Positions 27,779 to 37,013 of a DNA stretch of 41,880 bases are shown one piece after another (position 1 is the stretch's first letter; every line of letters starts with the position of its first letter). The DNA is from Bacteroidales bacterium (GTDB taxonomy: Bacteria > Bacteroidota > Bacteroidia > Bacteroidales > UBA932). Below the pieces are notes generated by a model. The model was not told the DNA's origin. It saw nothing but the letters and a program-made list of their open reading frames with translations, and did not search any database. Where the stretch lies: contig JAFSQE010000002.1 in assembly GCA_017446775.1 (NCBI GenBank), positions 1 through 41,880 of the forward strand, given 5' to 3'. Made by a program: the position numbers and the translations under genes.

Positions 27779-29531
27779 AAACCTGCAATTCGGTAATGGA
27801 GATAAAGGCGCTTACATCCTTGGTATACTTATGCCAGTGAATCAGAACGGCATCGTCGCCGATAACACGTACGGCCGTGGTGGTAACGGCGGGGAAGGTG
27901 AACACGAATTCGGCGTTGTGCGGCTGGAAGAATACTTCGTCGCAGAAAGGCCAGTCGGGGGTAACGGCGGCCTCAACCGGTTGCCAGTTGCCCGCCTCGT
28001 CGAGATATTCAACGTGCAGGTTGCTGTACCAGCCGCCGAACTCCTCCAGCGGACCGTAGTGGAACGATACCATGTCGGTGGTAATGGGGTTATCCCAGCG
28101 GTAGCCGAAATAATCCTGTTTTGGTGCGTTGGATTTCTCTCCGAGTGAGTAGAATGCAGCCCCGGGGCCACCCACAACACCGTCGTTGATAACATCTACC
28201 GTGTATGCACGGTATGTCTTGGGTATCGTAAGCCAGCAGGAATCAAGGGTCGCCACATCGGTTTCGCGGGTCAGCGCCAGTATTTCTGCCGCTTCGCCTG
28301 CCATATTGCGTCCGCGTTCGGCAGGGAGTTCGAAGTTCATCGCAGACTCCTTTGCGGGCTGGAAGCGGGCCTTTGTGTTGATGGTGTAAATCGTCTCACC
28401 GTTCTCTTGACGCACCTTGCCGCCGCGCTCCAGAATATTCTTTTCTGCGATCACAACGGTCCGCTCTATGATATCTTCTATAGACGCATCGGGCATGTCG
28501 TAGCGGGTTACATTGATATAGCGGTCGTTGAACGGCTTGGTCCAATGCTCATAGGGCATGGCACGGTCCAGCGGGACGCTGCCCACACCGTTGATGACGC
28601 CCAGCAGGCCGCAGATTGTGGCGGTCTGGTTATCGCAGTCAAAGCCCAGGGCGCAGCCGATATTCAGGGTTTTCTCGATGTCCCCGTCGCCGTACAGCAG
28701 GGCCAGGATGCCCATCGCACCGTTGAGGTCGGCGTTCCAGATGCTACGGGTGATGTCGGGTTCGTTTACGTACAGCTCGTCTGCAATCACTTTCCGGGAA
28801 GCTTTCCAGTCGTCGGGATGCAGCTGCCAGAGTTCCAGGCATTCATCGATAATGGCGCGGAAGCGGTCCCCCTTGGGGAGATACCCCTTGGCGTGACGTA
28901 CCAGAGTGGGGATATCACTCTCGAAGAAAGCTTCGGAATACATCGATCCGTAGACCACGGTGGGAGATGCGGCCCAGTCGTCGCTGGTGATGCGGGCTGC
29001 CCAGTCGGAGATGCCGGCGGCGTAGTCCGGCATGCCCGGGGCGGTATATGCCCAGATCTCGTTGATAAGCTGAGGGTCGATCTGGAACCAGTGCGGGTTA
29101 TACTCCTTTTTGCCGGTGTAGGGTGGCTTGAGGCCGTAGTGCATCAGCCCGAGGGCGGCACGGTTGGCCAGCCAAACCCGGTCGCGGATATGGTACATCC
29201 AGCTCTCCTTAACCTGATCGTATGTGGGGTTTACGCCGTGCTTCTCCATCATCAGCAGGTAGAGATACTCCACGTCTGTGTCATCGTCAGAAAAGGCACC
29301 GTCCACCGCCTCCATCTTGCGCATCGCCTTGTTGAACACAAACGGCCCCTGGCCTGGCTCATCCACAAACTTGTTTTCGTATTCAAGCCCGTAGATGTTG
29401 CCCACCATCTGGCCGATCCAGGCACCGGCAATCTTCTCCCTGAGCTCTGTGCGGGTAATCTCCTTCTTGCCGCAATCGGCACAGGAGGCCAGCATCAGGC
29501 AGAGAATTGATATGGTGAATAATCTTTTCAT
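27765..29531 (-). CDS. ADP-ribosylglycohydrolase-family lipoprotein (copy 3) with C-terminal discoidin-like domain
   Basis: A 588-residue divergent member of the family, lipobox LASC at Cys17. The catalytic domain (about 27-345) has the first metal motif in near-canonical form, SDDDTD (81-86), and the second as GFDCDNQTA (Asp298, Asp300, with Asn301 where Thr is usual). It lacks the HANQAARYNI block typical of copies 1 and 2, having WLANRAALGLMHYG instead. The C-terminal region (about 420-588), ending in FISITELQVYEAK, looks like an F5/8 type C (discoidin) sugar-binding domain. Its ATG shares one base with the SusD stop codon (TAATG), indicating coupled translation. Confidence 0.88.
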   Translation of the reverse strand: MKRLFTISILCLMLASCADCGKKEITRTELREKIAGAWIGQMVGNIYGLEYENKFVDEPGQGPFVFNKAMRKMEAVDGAFSDDDTDVEYLYLLMMEKHGVNPTYDQVKESWMYHIRDRVWLANRAALGLMHYGLKPPYTGKKEYNPHWFQIDPQLINEIWAYTAPGMPDYAAGISDWAARITSDDWAASPTVVYGSMYSEAFFESDIPTLVRHAKGYLPKGDRFRAIIDECLELWQLHPDDWKASRKVIADELYVNEPDITRSIWNADLNGAMGILALLYGDGDIEKTLNIGCALGFDCDNQTATICGLLGVINGVGSVPLDRAMPYEHWTKPFNDRYINVTRYDMPDASIEDIIERTVVIAEKNILERGGKVRQENGETIYTINTKARFQPAKESAMNFELPAERGRNMAGEAAEILALTRETDVATLDSCWLTIPKTYRAYTVDVINDGVVGGPGAAFYSLGEKSNAPKQDYFGYRWDNPITTDMVSFHYGPLEEFGGWYSNLHVEYLDEAGNWQPVEAAVTPDWPFCDEVFFQPHNAEFVFTFPAVTTTAVRVIGDDAVLIHWHKYTKDVSAFISITELQVYEAK

Positions 29532-31090
29532 TATTTCTTATCGTATCCGGGGTTTTGTCCAAGGTTGGGGTTTGCACCGCGGGCAAGCTCGGGGATAGGG
29601 AGCAGCAGCATGTAATCCTGCCCTGCATCGGGCTTTGCCCACCAGGGCTCGAGATATTTTCCGAAGCGGATAAGGTCTTCCCGCTCCCAACCCTCTATGG
29701 CCATCTCGTGCGCACGTTCAATGAAGAATCTATCCAGGGTGCAATCTGCCGCGGTGAAAGGTTCCAGGCCTGCGCGGGTGCGGATCTGGGCAAATTCGGG
29801 CACCATAGCGGCTTCGCCGGCCCTGTTCTCCCGTATGAGAGTCTCTACATACATAAGCACAACATCGGAATAACGCATAAGATAGAAGTCGTTATCCATG
29901 CTTACGGTGTAGTTGGTGAGGCTGCCGTCGCTCTGATAAGGCCACTTGATGATGCGGGCGCCATCGGTCTTGGCAAGGCCGGCTCCATATCTCTCCTCCG
30001 GAATATTGATGTCTTCCAGAATAAGGTCTTTCATGATGGGTTTCTTGTCGGCATCCACACCATCCTGATACTGCACCTTGTTGCCGCTCAGATCGTAAAC
30101 CTGTCCATAGAGCCAGCAGGCGCTTTTTCTAAGGTCACCGGGTTCGTATGTGGCCATAAAGTCGGGCTGGCCCATAAAGGTCCCGTCCCAGGTGCTGCCT
30201 ATGTTCCAGATATCCTTGAGGTTGTCGTTGAGGGTAATCACGTAAGGGTAGAACGCCTCTTTGGTGTATACGCTGCTGTGGGGGATTGCGAATATGGCCT
30301 CGGAGCCGTTTTCGTTATCGACCTTGAAGTTGTCTTCGTATTTCTTGGCAAGGCTGTAGTTGCCGCTGCCCATGATAGCCTCGCAGGCCTCCCTTGCCTT
30401 GTCCCACCTGGGTGTGCCTGTCCATACCTCGGCGTTGAGATAGAGCTTTGCAAGCAGGAAGTTGGCCATATCCAGCGTCACGCGGCCATAGTTGGCGTTG
30501 GTGCGCTGGCTGTCCAGTAGCGACATGTTGGCCTTTATCTCCTGCTCCAGCCATACATACATCTCCTGACGGGTCTTGGTGGTAGGGTAGTCAGTCTGGG
30601 TTTTATCAATGGAAAATGGCACCATGCCCCAGCAGTCAACGGCAAGGAAATAGTAGAAGGCGCGGAGAATCTTTATCTCCTGGACCGATTTCCTGAGAAA
30701 TTCGGTATCACCGGCCCTCTCCATCTCGAAGATGGCATCGTTGCAGGCGGCGATCCCGTCGAAACAGAAGTCCCATCCCTTGCGGACGAGTTTGTTTGAT
30801 GTGGGGATCGCATGTTTCTGGAGCTCACCGTAGCGGGTCTCGCCCCATGCGCCGGAGTTGGATTTAGGCACAGCCACCTCGTTGGAGAGCTGCATGATCA
30901 AGGTCCACATGCTCTGCTCGGAACCCCATTTCTGGAGCGCTGTGTATGGCCGTGTCGTATAGAGTACCAGATTCTGGTCGTCGCTCAGGAATTCTTCTTT
31001 GGACATCTGAGAATAAATCTCTTCGTCAAGGTTGGTGCACGATGCCAGGGAAAGCATCACACCCATTATTGCGAATATAACTTTTTTCAT
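29531..31090 (-). CDS. susD: SusD/RagB-family substrate-binding lipoprotein
   Basis: A 519-residue surface lipoprotein that caps its SusC partner and captures ligand. Lipobox LASC at Cys18 is followed by acidic residues (CTNLDEEIY), as usual for surface SusD proteins. SusD landmarks are the TPR-like helices (KSVQEIKILRAFYYFLAVDCWGMVP, about 135-160) and the C-terminal FFIERAHEMAIEGWEREDLIRFGKY. It starts 12 bases after the SusC stop. Given neighbouring ribokinase and nucleoside hydrolase genes, the ligand is probably ribose, a nucleoside or an ADP-ribose derivative; RusD of Bacteroides is the likely functional relative. Confidence 0.94.
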   Translation of the reverse strand: MKKVIFAIMGVMLSLASCTNLDEEIYSQMSKEEFLSDDQNLVLYTTRPYTALQKWGSEQSMWTLIMQLSNEVAVPKSNSGAWGETRYGELQKHAIPTSNKLVRKGWDFCFDGIAACNDAIFEMERAGDTEFLRKSVQEIKILRAFYYFLAVDCWGMVPFSIDKTQTDYPTTKTRQEMYVWLEQEIKANMSLLDSQRTNANYGRVTLDMANFLLAKLYLNAEVWTGTPRWDKAREACEAIMGSGNYSLAKKYEDNFKVDNENGSEAIFAIPHSSVYTKEAFYPYVITLNDNLKDIWNIGSTWDGTFMGQPDFMATYEPGDLRKSACWLYGQVYDLSGNKVQYQDGVDADKKPIMKDLILEDINIPEERYGAGLAKTDGARIIKWPYQSDGSLTNYTVSMDNDFYLMRYSDVVLMYVETLIRENRAGEAAMVPEFAQIRTRAGLEPFTAADCTLDRFFIERAHEMAIEGWEREDLIRFGKYLEPWWAKPDAGQDYMLLLPIPELARGANPNLGQNPGYDKK

Positions 31091-31102
31091 ATGCTCAAAG
31101 TG

Positions 31103-33997
31103 TTAGAAGTTGACTTTTGCGCCAAGGGTGAATACCCGTGTGCGTGGATAGTATGCAAGAGGCTCGATGCCGGGAGCCAGGCCGCTGAGCGATACCTCCG
31201 GGTCTACACCCTTGTAGCCTGTGATTGTGAGCAGGTTCTGCCCGGTGAGGTACAAAGATGCCCCCTTGAGCAGGCTCTCCTTCCTGACAGGGATGATGTA
31301 CGACAGCGAAACGTTGTCGAGCTTTACGAAAGAAGCATCTTCAAGATAGTAGTCAGAATAGGTAACCTTGCCCACGAAATCGGTGTGATCCAGCCATGAT
31401 GCCAGGATATTCTTCTGTCCGAGCTCTGAGATATTCTCATATACGGCTCTCATCTGGTTGAAGACTTTGCCCCCGATAGAGCTGCGGAGAGTGGCGCTGA
31501 GCGAGAAGTTGCCAAACCTTACGGCGTTGCTCCAGCCCAGTGTGAAGAGCGGATATGCGCTCCCAAGCTTTATCCAGTCGGTCTCGCGGTTTTGCTTAAC
31601 CCTTACAGAGCCGCCGCCGTTGAGTCCGTTGTACTCCGGCCCGTAGAAGGTGCCGATGCTTTCGCCCTCGATAAGCCTCTGGCTGTATGCGCCCACAGGG
31701 GTGTTGATCCAGCCTACCCTGTATTCCTGGCCCTGGAACTCCTCGTTGGTAAAGCTTATCAGCTTGTTGGCGTTACTTGCAAATACAAGGGATGTATTCC
31801 ACTCAAGCCTGTCGTTTTTGACGGGAATGCCGGCCAGAGTGACCTCGATACCGCGGTTGCTGATGGCGCCCACGTTTGCGAAGTAGGTGCTGTAGTCGTA
31901 TGGCGGGACAGGGACCTCGTAATTGTAAAGCAGGTTGGTGGTCTTGCGGTAATAGTAGTCGATGGATCCGGAAATCCTCCCCTTAAGGAAAGAGAAATCG
32001 GCTCCGGCATTGAACTCGGCCTTCTTCTCCCAAGCGAGGTCCGGGTTGGCGTTGCTTGCGGGAGCATAGGCGTGAGCCCACTGTCCGTCGTAATAGAAGC
32101 TGCCCGATGTCTTCACAAGGAAGAGTGACTTGTAGCTGGCAAAGTCCTGGTTGCCTGTAACGCCGTAACCAGTCCTGAGCTTGAGGTCGTCGAGCCAGCT
32201 GACATCTTTCAGGAAATCTTCCTGGGACATGCGCCAGCCGATGCTCACTGCGGGGAATAGACCCCACTTGTTGTTTGCGCCAAACTTGGAGGAGCCATCG
32301 TAGCGCAGCGATACGGAAGCGAGGTATTTCTCATCGTAATTATACATTGCACGACCGAAGAAGGCGATATATCTGCTGGATTCACGGTAAGAATCCATGC
32401 TTGCCTTGCCGGCCTTGAGTGCAGAACCAGCCTCGATGTTGTTGGTCTTGAAGAAGTCCACGTCAAACCCGTAGTTGCTCATATAGGACTCTGTCTCCCC
32501 GAGCTGCTGGTATGCATAGCCGCCCACTACCTGAATGGAGTGGCGGTCTATCTTCTTTCTGTATTGAACGGTACTTTCCCACTGGAGATCTTCCCAGTTG
32601 TGCCCGGAAATCTCTGCGATACCCTTGTTGCCGGTCTCGCCGGGATAGTAACGTGTCTTGTAGTCGTGGTTCTCGAAGCGTCCGTTGTTGTAGCTGATAA
32701 AATTTTCCCACTTGAGTCCGGGAACCGGAAGGATGTTGAGTGTAAACCTGCCGTTGACGCCGATTCGGTTGACCTTGGACTGACTCTGGCGTTCGTTAAG
32801 CATTGCCACGGGATTGTAGTAATCCATACCCTCTACGGTAAAGTAGCCGCCGTTTCTGGTGTTTGTCTCGTCGTAGACGGGCTCCGTGGGGTTGTGGAAG
32901 AACGCCTGGCGGAAGATGCCGGAGCGGGTCCCTTCATACACCCTGTGTGTATAGAGCATATTGATGTCCACGGTCAGCCACCCCTCAAGCGACTCCTGGT
33001 GGATGTTGGTCTTGAAGAGATATTTGTCGGCGTTGTTGTTGCGGAGCATACCCTGGTTCTGCTCTATGTTGAGCACGGTGCGGTGGGAGAAAGACTGGGA
33101 ACCGCCGGATATTGCAAGGCTGTGCTTGTGGCTTATAGGTGTTCTGGTAACTTCGTCGAACCAGTCGGTTTCGGCACCGTACAGGGAAGCGGCCGATGCG
33201 GGTTTATAGGTTTCTATGGTCTGTTTGAACTGGCTGGCAGTCATCGGAACCGCACGGGAGAGAAGCGTCTGGACAGAGATCTGACCGTCGTAATCTACCT
33301 GTGTCTTGCCAGCTTTCGCCCTTTTTGTGGTGATGATAATCACACCGTTGGTACCACGGGTACCGTAGATGGCAGCGGCAGAACCGTCTTTGAGGACGTC
33401 GAAGGTCTCGACCTCCTGGAAGTTGATGGTGCTCAGATCGGCACCAACCACGCCGTCTATGATAATCAGGGGTCCCTGGCCGGCAGAGAGGGTGTTGGTT
33501 CCGCGGAGAAGGATCTCGTAAGAGCCGTTGGGGTCGCCACCGTTGGGGTTGGAGATGGTAAGACCGGCCACCTTGCCCTGCAGCATCCCCGATACATCGG
33601 AGAATGCGCCTTTATCCAGTTCGTCGCTCCGGATGGAGGTTACACTGCCGGTAACCTCTTTCTTGGTGGTTGTGCCGTAACCGATTACCACCGTTTCGTC
33701 AAGCATGAGCGCCTTGGAAGGGGTCATCTTTATATCGATGGGGGCCATCTTCTCTGTAATGGCAAAGGTGAAATCTTCGTAGCCCATGTAAGAGACCACG
33801 ACCTTTTCGCCTGCTCTGGCCTTGAGCATGAACTTACCATCCAGATCGCTGGTGGCATAGTCCTTACCCGCAATCAGCGCCGCACCGGGCAGCGGCTCTC
33901 CGTTCTCGTCGGATACACGCCCGGTCACGGTCACGTTCTGCGCAATCGCCGTCCAAGCCAAAAGGACGGCGGCAAAAGTGAGTAAAAGCTTTTTCAT
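31103..33997 (-). CDS. susC: SusC/RagA-family TonB-dependent outer-membrane transporter
   Basis: A 964-residue TonB-dependent importer. In order: signal peptide (1-19, AIA cleavage), carboxypeptidase-regulatory-like domain (about 22-100, GRVSDENGEPLPGAALIAG and DGKFML), a Ton-box-like DETVVIGYGT (about 100-109), plug (about 115-235, with LRGTNTLSAGQGPLIIIDGV and AAIYGTRGTNGVIIITTK) and a 22-strand barrel ending in RVFTLGAKVNF. It is paired with SusD directly downstream. It follows the inner-membrane transporter by 12 bases. The inferred cargo is ribose or a riboside. Confidence 0.95.
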   Translation of the reverse strand: MKKLLLTFAAVLLAWTAIAQNVTVTGRVSDENGEPLPGAALIAGKDYATSDLDGKFMLKARAGEKVVVSYMGYEDFTFAITEKMAPIDIKMTPSKALMLDETVVIGYGTTTKKEVTGSVTSIRSDELDKGAFSDVSGMLQGKVAGLTISNPNGGDPNGSYEILLRGTNTLSAGQGPLIIIDGVVGADLSTINFQEVETFDVLKDGSAAAIYGTRGTNGVIIITTKRAKAGKTQVDYDGQISVQTLLSRAVPMTASQFKQTIETYKPASAASLYGAETDWFDEVTRTPISHKHSLAISGGSQSFSHRTVLNIEQNQGMLRNNNADKYLFKTNIHQESLEGWLTVDINMLYTHRVYEGTRSGIFRQAFFHNPTEPVYDETNTRNGGYFTVEGMDYYNPVAMLNERQSQSKVNRIGVNGRFTLNILPVPGLKWENFISYNNGRFENHDYKTRYYPGETGNKGIAEISGHNWEDLQWESTVQYRKKIDRHSIQVVGGYAYQQLGETESYMSNYGFDVDFFKTNNIEAGSALKAGKASMDSYRESSRYIAFFGRAMYNYDEKYLASVSLRYDGSSKFGANNKWGLFPAVSIGWRMSQEDFLKDVSWLDDLKLRTGYGVTGNQDFASYKSLFLVKTSGSFYYDGQWAHAYAPASNANPDLAWEKKAEFNAGADFSFLKGRISGSIDYYYRKTTNLLYNYEVPVPPYDYSTYFANVGAISNRGIEVTLAGIPVKNDRLEWNTSLVFASNANKLISFTNEEFQGQEYRVGWINTPVGAYSQRLIEGESIGTFYGPEYNGLNGGGSVRVKQNRETDWIKLGSAYPLFTLGWSNAVRFGNFSLSATLRSSIGGKVFNQMRAVYENISELGQKNILASWLDHTDFVGKVTYSDYYLEDASFVKLDNVSLSYIIPVRKESLLKGASLYLTGQNLLTITGYKGVDPEVSLSGLAPGIEPLAYYPRTRVFTLGAKVNF

Positions 33998-34009
33998 GGT
34001 ACAGTATAA

Positions 34010-35023
34010 TTACATTCCGGCCATGACCACACAGGCCAGACCTGCCACAAACAGGGCGAACATGAGTGCCAGCAGCCAGTAAACCTTGGCCGGCGCACCC
34101 TTGAACTCCTTCCAGACGAATACGCCCCAGATGGCAGCCACCATGGGAGCCCCCTGGCCCAGGGCGTAAGATACTGCTGCACCGGCGGTGCCTGCGCAGA
34201 TATAGTTAAGCGATGTACCCAGCGCCCAGATGCAGCCGCCCAGCACGCCTACCAGATGGGTCTTGAGATTACCCGCAAAATATTGCTTGTAGGTTACAGG
34301 TTCTCCAACAAAGGGTTTCTTCATCACAATGGTGTTCACGATAAAGTTGCTCAGGAATACGCCAAGCGCAAAGATTACCATTGCGGTGTAGGGGGTCATC
34401 TTGCCTGCGGCGGGAGCTGCAAAGTTGTCCAGGTCCACACCGTTGTAAACCAGTGCAGAGAAGAACGACATGATGATACCTGCCAGAAGTGCCAGTATGA
34501 TGCCCTTGCGGTTCTGTTTGGGGTCACGCTGCTCAGACGATACCTTGCCGGAAGCGATGCCGTTGAACACGACCGCCAGCACAACCAGCACTACGCCGAC
34601 CCAGAGCAGGGTGGTGTTCTGGCCTGCGGTGGGGTGGAGCAGCAGGTTGTTGAGCACGCCCATAACCAGTGCGATGCCCACACCCAGCGGGAAAGCTACC
34701 GCCATGCCTGCCAGCGATACCGATGCGGAGAGCAGGATGTTGGAGACGTTGAACACGACGGCGCCAAGAACGACCCATCCGATGCTTGCCCAGCTAACCT
34801 GTGCAAGGTCCTGGACAAACGGGCGTCCCTGGCTGCCGATGCTGCCGGCGGTGAATGCCAGAATCAGCGAGAAGATGACCATGCCGATAACATAGTCCCA
34901 ATAGAAAAGTTCGTATCTCCAGCTCTTTGCGGCGAGCTTCTGGGTGTTGCCCCAGGAACCCCAGCAGAGCATGGTGACAAAGCAGAATATTACTGCAAGT
35001 GTATAACTGCCAACGATGTACAT
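34010..35023 (-). CDS. Ten-helix sugar transporter, probable ribose transporter (RusT-like)
   Basis: A 337-residue inner-membrane protein with about ten hydrophobic segments. It resembles the DMT superfamily glucose/ribose-porter and RhaT-type sugar transporters (CWGSWGNTQKLA near residue 20, AVAFPLGVGIALVMGVLNN near 108, ALGTSLNYICAGTAGAAVSYALGQGAPMVAAIWGVFVWKEF near 265-305). It lies between ribokinase (21-base gap) and SusC, the position expected for the transporter that moves ribose from periplasm to cytoplasm in rus loci. Family membership is from recognition; L-rhamnose specificity is less likely because no rhamnose catabolic gene is nearby. Confidence 0.85.
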   Translation of the reverse strand: MYIVGSYTLAVIFCFVTMLCWGSWGNTQKLAAKSWRYELFYWDYVIGMVIFSLILAFTAGSIGSQGRPFVQDLAQVSWASIGWVVLGAVVFNVSNILLSASVSLAGMAVAFPLGVGIALVMGVLNNLLLHPTAGQNTTLLWVGVVLVVLAVVFNGIASGKVSSEQRDPKQNRKGIILALLAGIIMSFFSALVYNGVDLDNFAAPAAGKMTPYTAMVIFALGVFLSNFIVNTIVMKKPFVGEPVTYKQYFAGNLKTHLVGVLGGCIWALGTSLNYICAGTAGAAVSYALGQGAPMVAAIWGVFVWKEFKGAPAKVYWLLALMFALFVAGLACVVMAGM

Positions 35024-35044
35024 AGTAGTATTTTTTAATTGTTA

Positions 35045-35944
35045 TTATTCAAGTTCTTTACGGGTAGGTATGGAAGGCTGCGCGCCCATGCGGGTCACGG
35101 AGATAGCTGCCGCCTTGCTTGCGAAGCTCACTGCCTTCTCCAGCGGCTGGCCTTCCGACAGGGCTACCATAAGCGCCCCGTTGTAGGTGTCGCCGGCGCC
35201 CGTGGTGTCCATCGCCTTGACCTTCATGGTGGGCACTACGCTGCTGCCGGAAGGAGTCCTTACGTAGGAACCCTTGCTCCCGAGCGTAATCACCACATTC
35301 TCCACGCCCTTTGCCATGAGGCACTCTGCGGCGCGGTCCAGGTCGGCGTCGCTTTGGATGTCGATGCCCGTGAGCTGGCGGCACTCGGTCTTGTTGGGGG
35401 TAATCAGATACAGCCCCTTGAGCAGTTTGTCGTTGAGGTATGCCGCAGGAGCGGGGTTGATGATGACCTTCTTGCCATACTTTTTGCCCAGCGCAGCAGC
35501 GTATTCGATCACCGGCATGGGGATTTCAAGCTGCATGAGGATGTACTCCGCTTCGCGGAAAAGTGCGTCGGCAGCATCGATATCGGCGGTGCTGAGGGCG
35601 TAGTTGGCGCCCGATGCCACCACTATGGAGTTTTCGCCGTCGGCAGCCACGCTGATAAGCGCCACACCGCTGGGAGATGTCTCGTCCATACGGATATGCG
35701 AGATGTCCATATTCTCTTTCTTGTAGTTCTCGATGGACTGACGGCCGTACATATCGTTACCTACGCAGGCGATGAAGGCAACGTCACCGCCCAGTCGCGA
35801 TGCCGCCACGGCCTGGTTGGCACCCTTGCCACCTGCCGCCATCATGAAATTGTCACCCAGTGTGGTTTCTCCCGGCTCCGGGATATGGCTGGTTTTTACA
35901 ACAAGATCGGTATTTGAACTACCGATGATAAGGATTTTGCTCAT
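35045..35944 (-). CDS. rbsK: Ribokinase
   Basis: A 299-residue PfkB-family sugar kinase that phosphorylates ribose to ribose 5-phosphate in the cytoplasm. The N-terminal sugar-binding sequences (GSSNTDLVVKTSHIPEPGET and GGKGANQAVAASRLGG at 38-53), INPAPA (162-167) and the C-terminal anion hole with catalytic Asp252 in DTTGAGDTYNGAL are all intact. Length and motifs fit RbsK better than fructokinase. It is the only cytoplasmic catabolic enzyme in the operon and the strongest pointer to ribose as end product. Confidence 0.93.
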   Translation of the reverse strand: MSKILIIGSSNTDLVVKTSHIPEPGETTLGDNFMMAAGGKGANQAVAASRLGGDVAFIACVGNDMYGRQSIENYKKENMDISHIRMDETSPSGVALISVAADGENSIVVASGANYALSTADIDAADALFREAEYILMQLEIPMPVIEYAAALGKKYGKKVIINPAPAAYLNDKLLKGLYLITPNKTECRQLTGIDIQSDADLDRAAECLMAKGVENVVITLGSKGSYVRTPSGSSVVPTMKVKAMDTTGAGDTYNGALMVALSEGQPLEKAVSFASKAAAISVTRMGAQPSIPTRKELE

Positions 35945-35991
35945 AGTATGTGATATTATTCTGTTATTCGAATCAAAGTGGCTATAGATTA

Positions 35992-35999
35992 CAAATATA
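35992..35999 (-). promoter_or_regulatory. Internal -7 box before ribokinase
   Basis: On the minus strand this is TATATTTG, an exact TAnnTTTG match, placed in the 71-base gap between the nucleoside hydrolase and ribokinase. It would give a leader of about 43 bases. It suggests that the kinase-transporter-Sus-DraG part can be transcribed separately from the three genes before it. Confidence 0.5.
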
Positions 36000-36015
36000 A
36001 AAAAAAGATGCCTTT

Positions 36016-37011
36016 TTAATGCATGTTGGCCGGTTTGCGGGTCAGGATCTCCACAAAGTGACCTTTGATTGCAGCGGCCTGCTGGGGGGTAACGGCCAAA
36101 AAGCGGCGGTTGCCGGCCGGTTCGGGTGTAAATACGGCCACGCCATCTTCGCCCACATCAATCCTGCCGGGCTCCGACAGGGTGAACCACTCGCCCCCCT
36201 CCACAGCAAACAGCGTTGCGGTCAAGTCCCAGCAAGGGCGGTCGTGAGGCATCGGGCAGTAGGCCAGATAGCCCTCGCGCATCGGGTGGGGGATGCCCCA
36301 GTCAAGGTCGTTCTCTATGCTTTCGCCGGGGTAACATACTGCGATGCCCACCTCGAAGGGCGATGTCACGATCTCCGTGGGCCATTCGGCGAACACTTTT
36401 CTGCTGGCATAAAGATCGCCCAGAAGGTTGAATTCCCCGTTGGGAGCAGACAGGCAGCCAGCCATGGTGGTAAGGGAGATGACTTTCTGCGCTACCAGCT
36501 GCGGTTCGCTCTCCAGAAGCGCGGCCAGATTGCCCAGGAAGCCTACGGAGATGATTTTTACCGATTCGTCCGGCATCCCGGAGAGGATTCTGCGGTAGAG
36601 CGTCAATGCATCCGGAAATGTGTCGCAGCGATTCAGGGTGCGCTTGAATACCGGCTGCCCTGTATCGTCTTTCATGTCAGAAATCACCTCCGCAAAGTTT
36701 ACTCCCCCTGTCTCTGCCGGAGCGCCGCCGCATCGGACTGCTATCGGTACCTGATGGCCGTAGAAGGTGTTCATTATATCCACAAACTCTGCCGGAGCAC
36801 CGCCCTCCTTGTTTATCATTATGGCCAGCAGATTGACCTTGCCATCATCGACATACTTGTAGAGCATGTCCAGCGCCATGGCGTCGTCTATGTCGTTGCC
36901 CATATCGGTCTCGAAGATGACATTGACCGGAGCGTCGGCCAAATGCCCCGGGTGGCAACAGGTCGCCAGCATCAGCACCAGCAGGGCAGAAAACAAGTGT
37001 TTTTTATCCAT
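36016..37011 (-). CDS. Nucleoside hydrolase lipoprotein (IunH family)
   Basis: A 331-residue hydrolase expected to split ribonucleosides into base and ribose. The Ca-binding Asp cluster is seen in ETDMGNDIDDAMALDML (Asp36, Asp40, Asp42, Asp43); later conserved stretches include SVGFLGNLAALLE and a C-terminal CWDLTATLFAVEG. The N-terminus is a lipoprotein signal with LATC at Cys18 (a second Cys follows), so it acts outside the inner membrane, unlike cytoplasmic IunH of enteric bacteria. It begins 2 bases after the EEP-family gene. This matches the nucleoside hydrolase of rus loci. The preferred nucleoside is not predictable. Confidence 0.9.
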   Translation of the reverse strand: MDKKHLFSALLVLMLATCCHPGHLADAPVNVIFETDMGNDIDDAMALDMLYKYVDDGKVNLLAIMINKEGGAPAEFVDIMNTFYGHQVPIAVRCGGAPAETGGVNFAEVISDMKDDTGQPVFKRTLNRCDTFPDALTLYRRILSGMPDESVKIISVGFLGNLAALLESEPQLVAQKVISLTTMAGCLSAPNGEFNLLGDLYASRKVFAEWPTEIVTSPFEVGIAVCYPGESIENDLDWGIPHPMREGYLAYCPMPHDRPCWDLTATLFAVEGGEWFTLSEPGRIDVGEDGVAVFTPEPAGNRRFLAVTPQQAAAIKGHFVEILTRKPANMH

Positions 37012-37013
37012 CT

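Noticed and set aside
24649-29531. DraG-type genes as a toxin-antitoxin or nitrogenase-control system
   Set aside because: All three are exported lipoproteins in an operon with SusC/D, and no ADP-ribosyltransferase (DarT or DraT) is present.
32540-33985. Long plus-strand open frame opposite susC (481 codons)
   Set aside because: It is antisense to a clear SusC protein, has no recognisable domain, and its composition follows the opposite strand. The same reasoning removes 24988-26199, 28407-29510 and 4325-5494.
34010-35023. Transporter as RhaT (L-rhamnose)
   Set aside because: A GH78 gene is 15 kb away, but no rhamnose isomerase, kinase or aldolase is nearby, while ribokinase is adjacent in the same operon.
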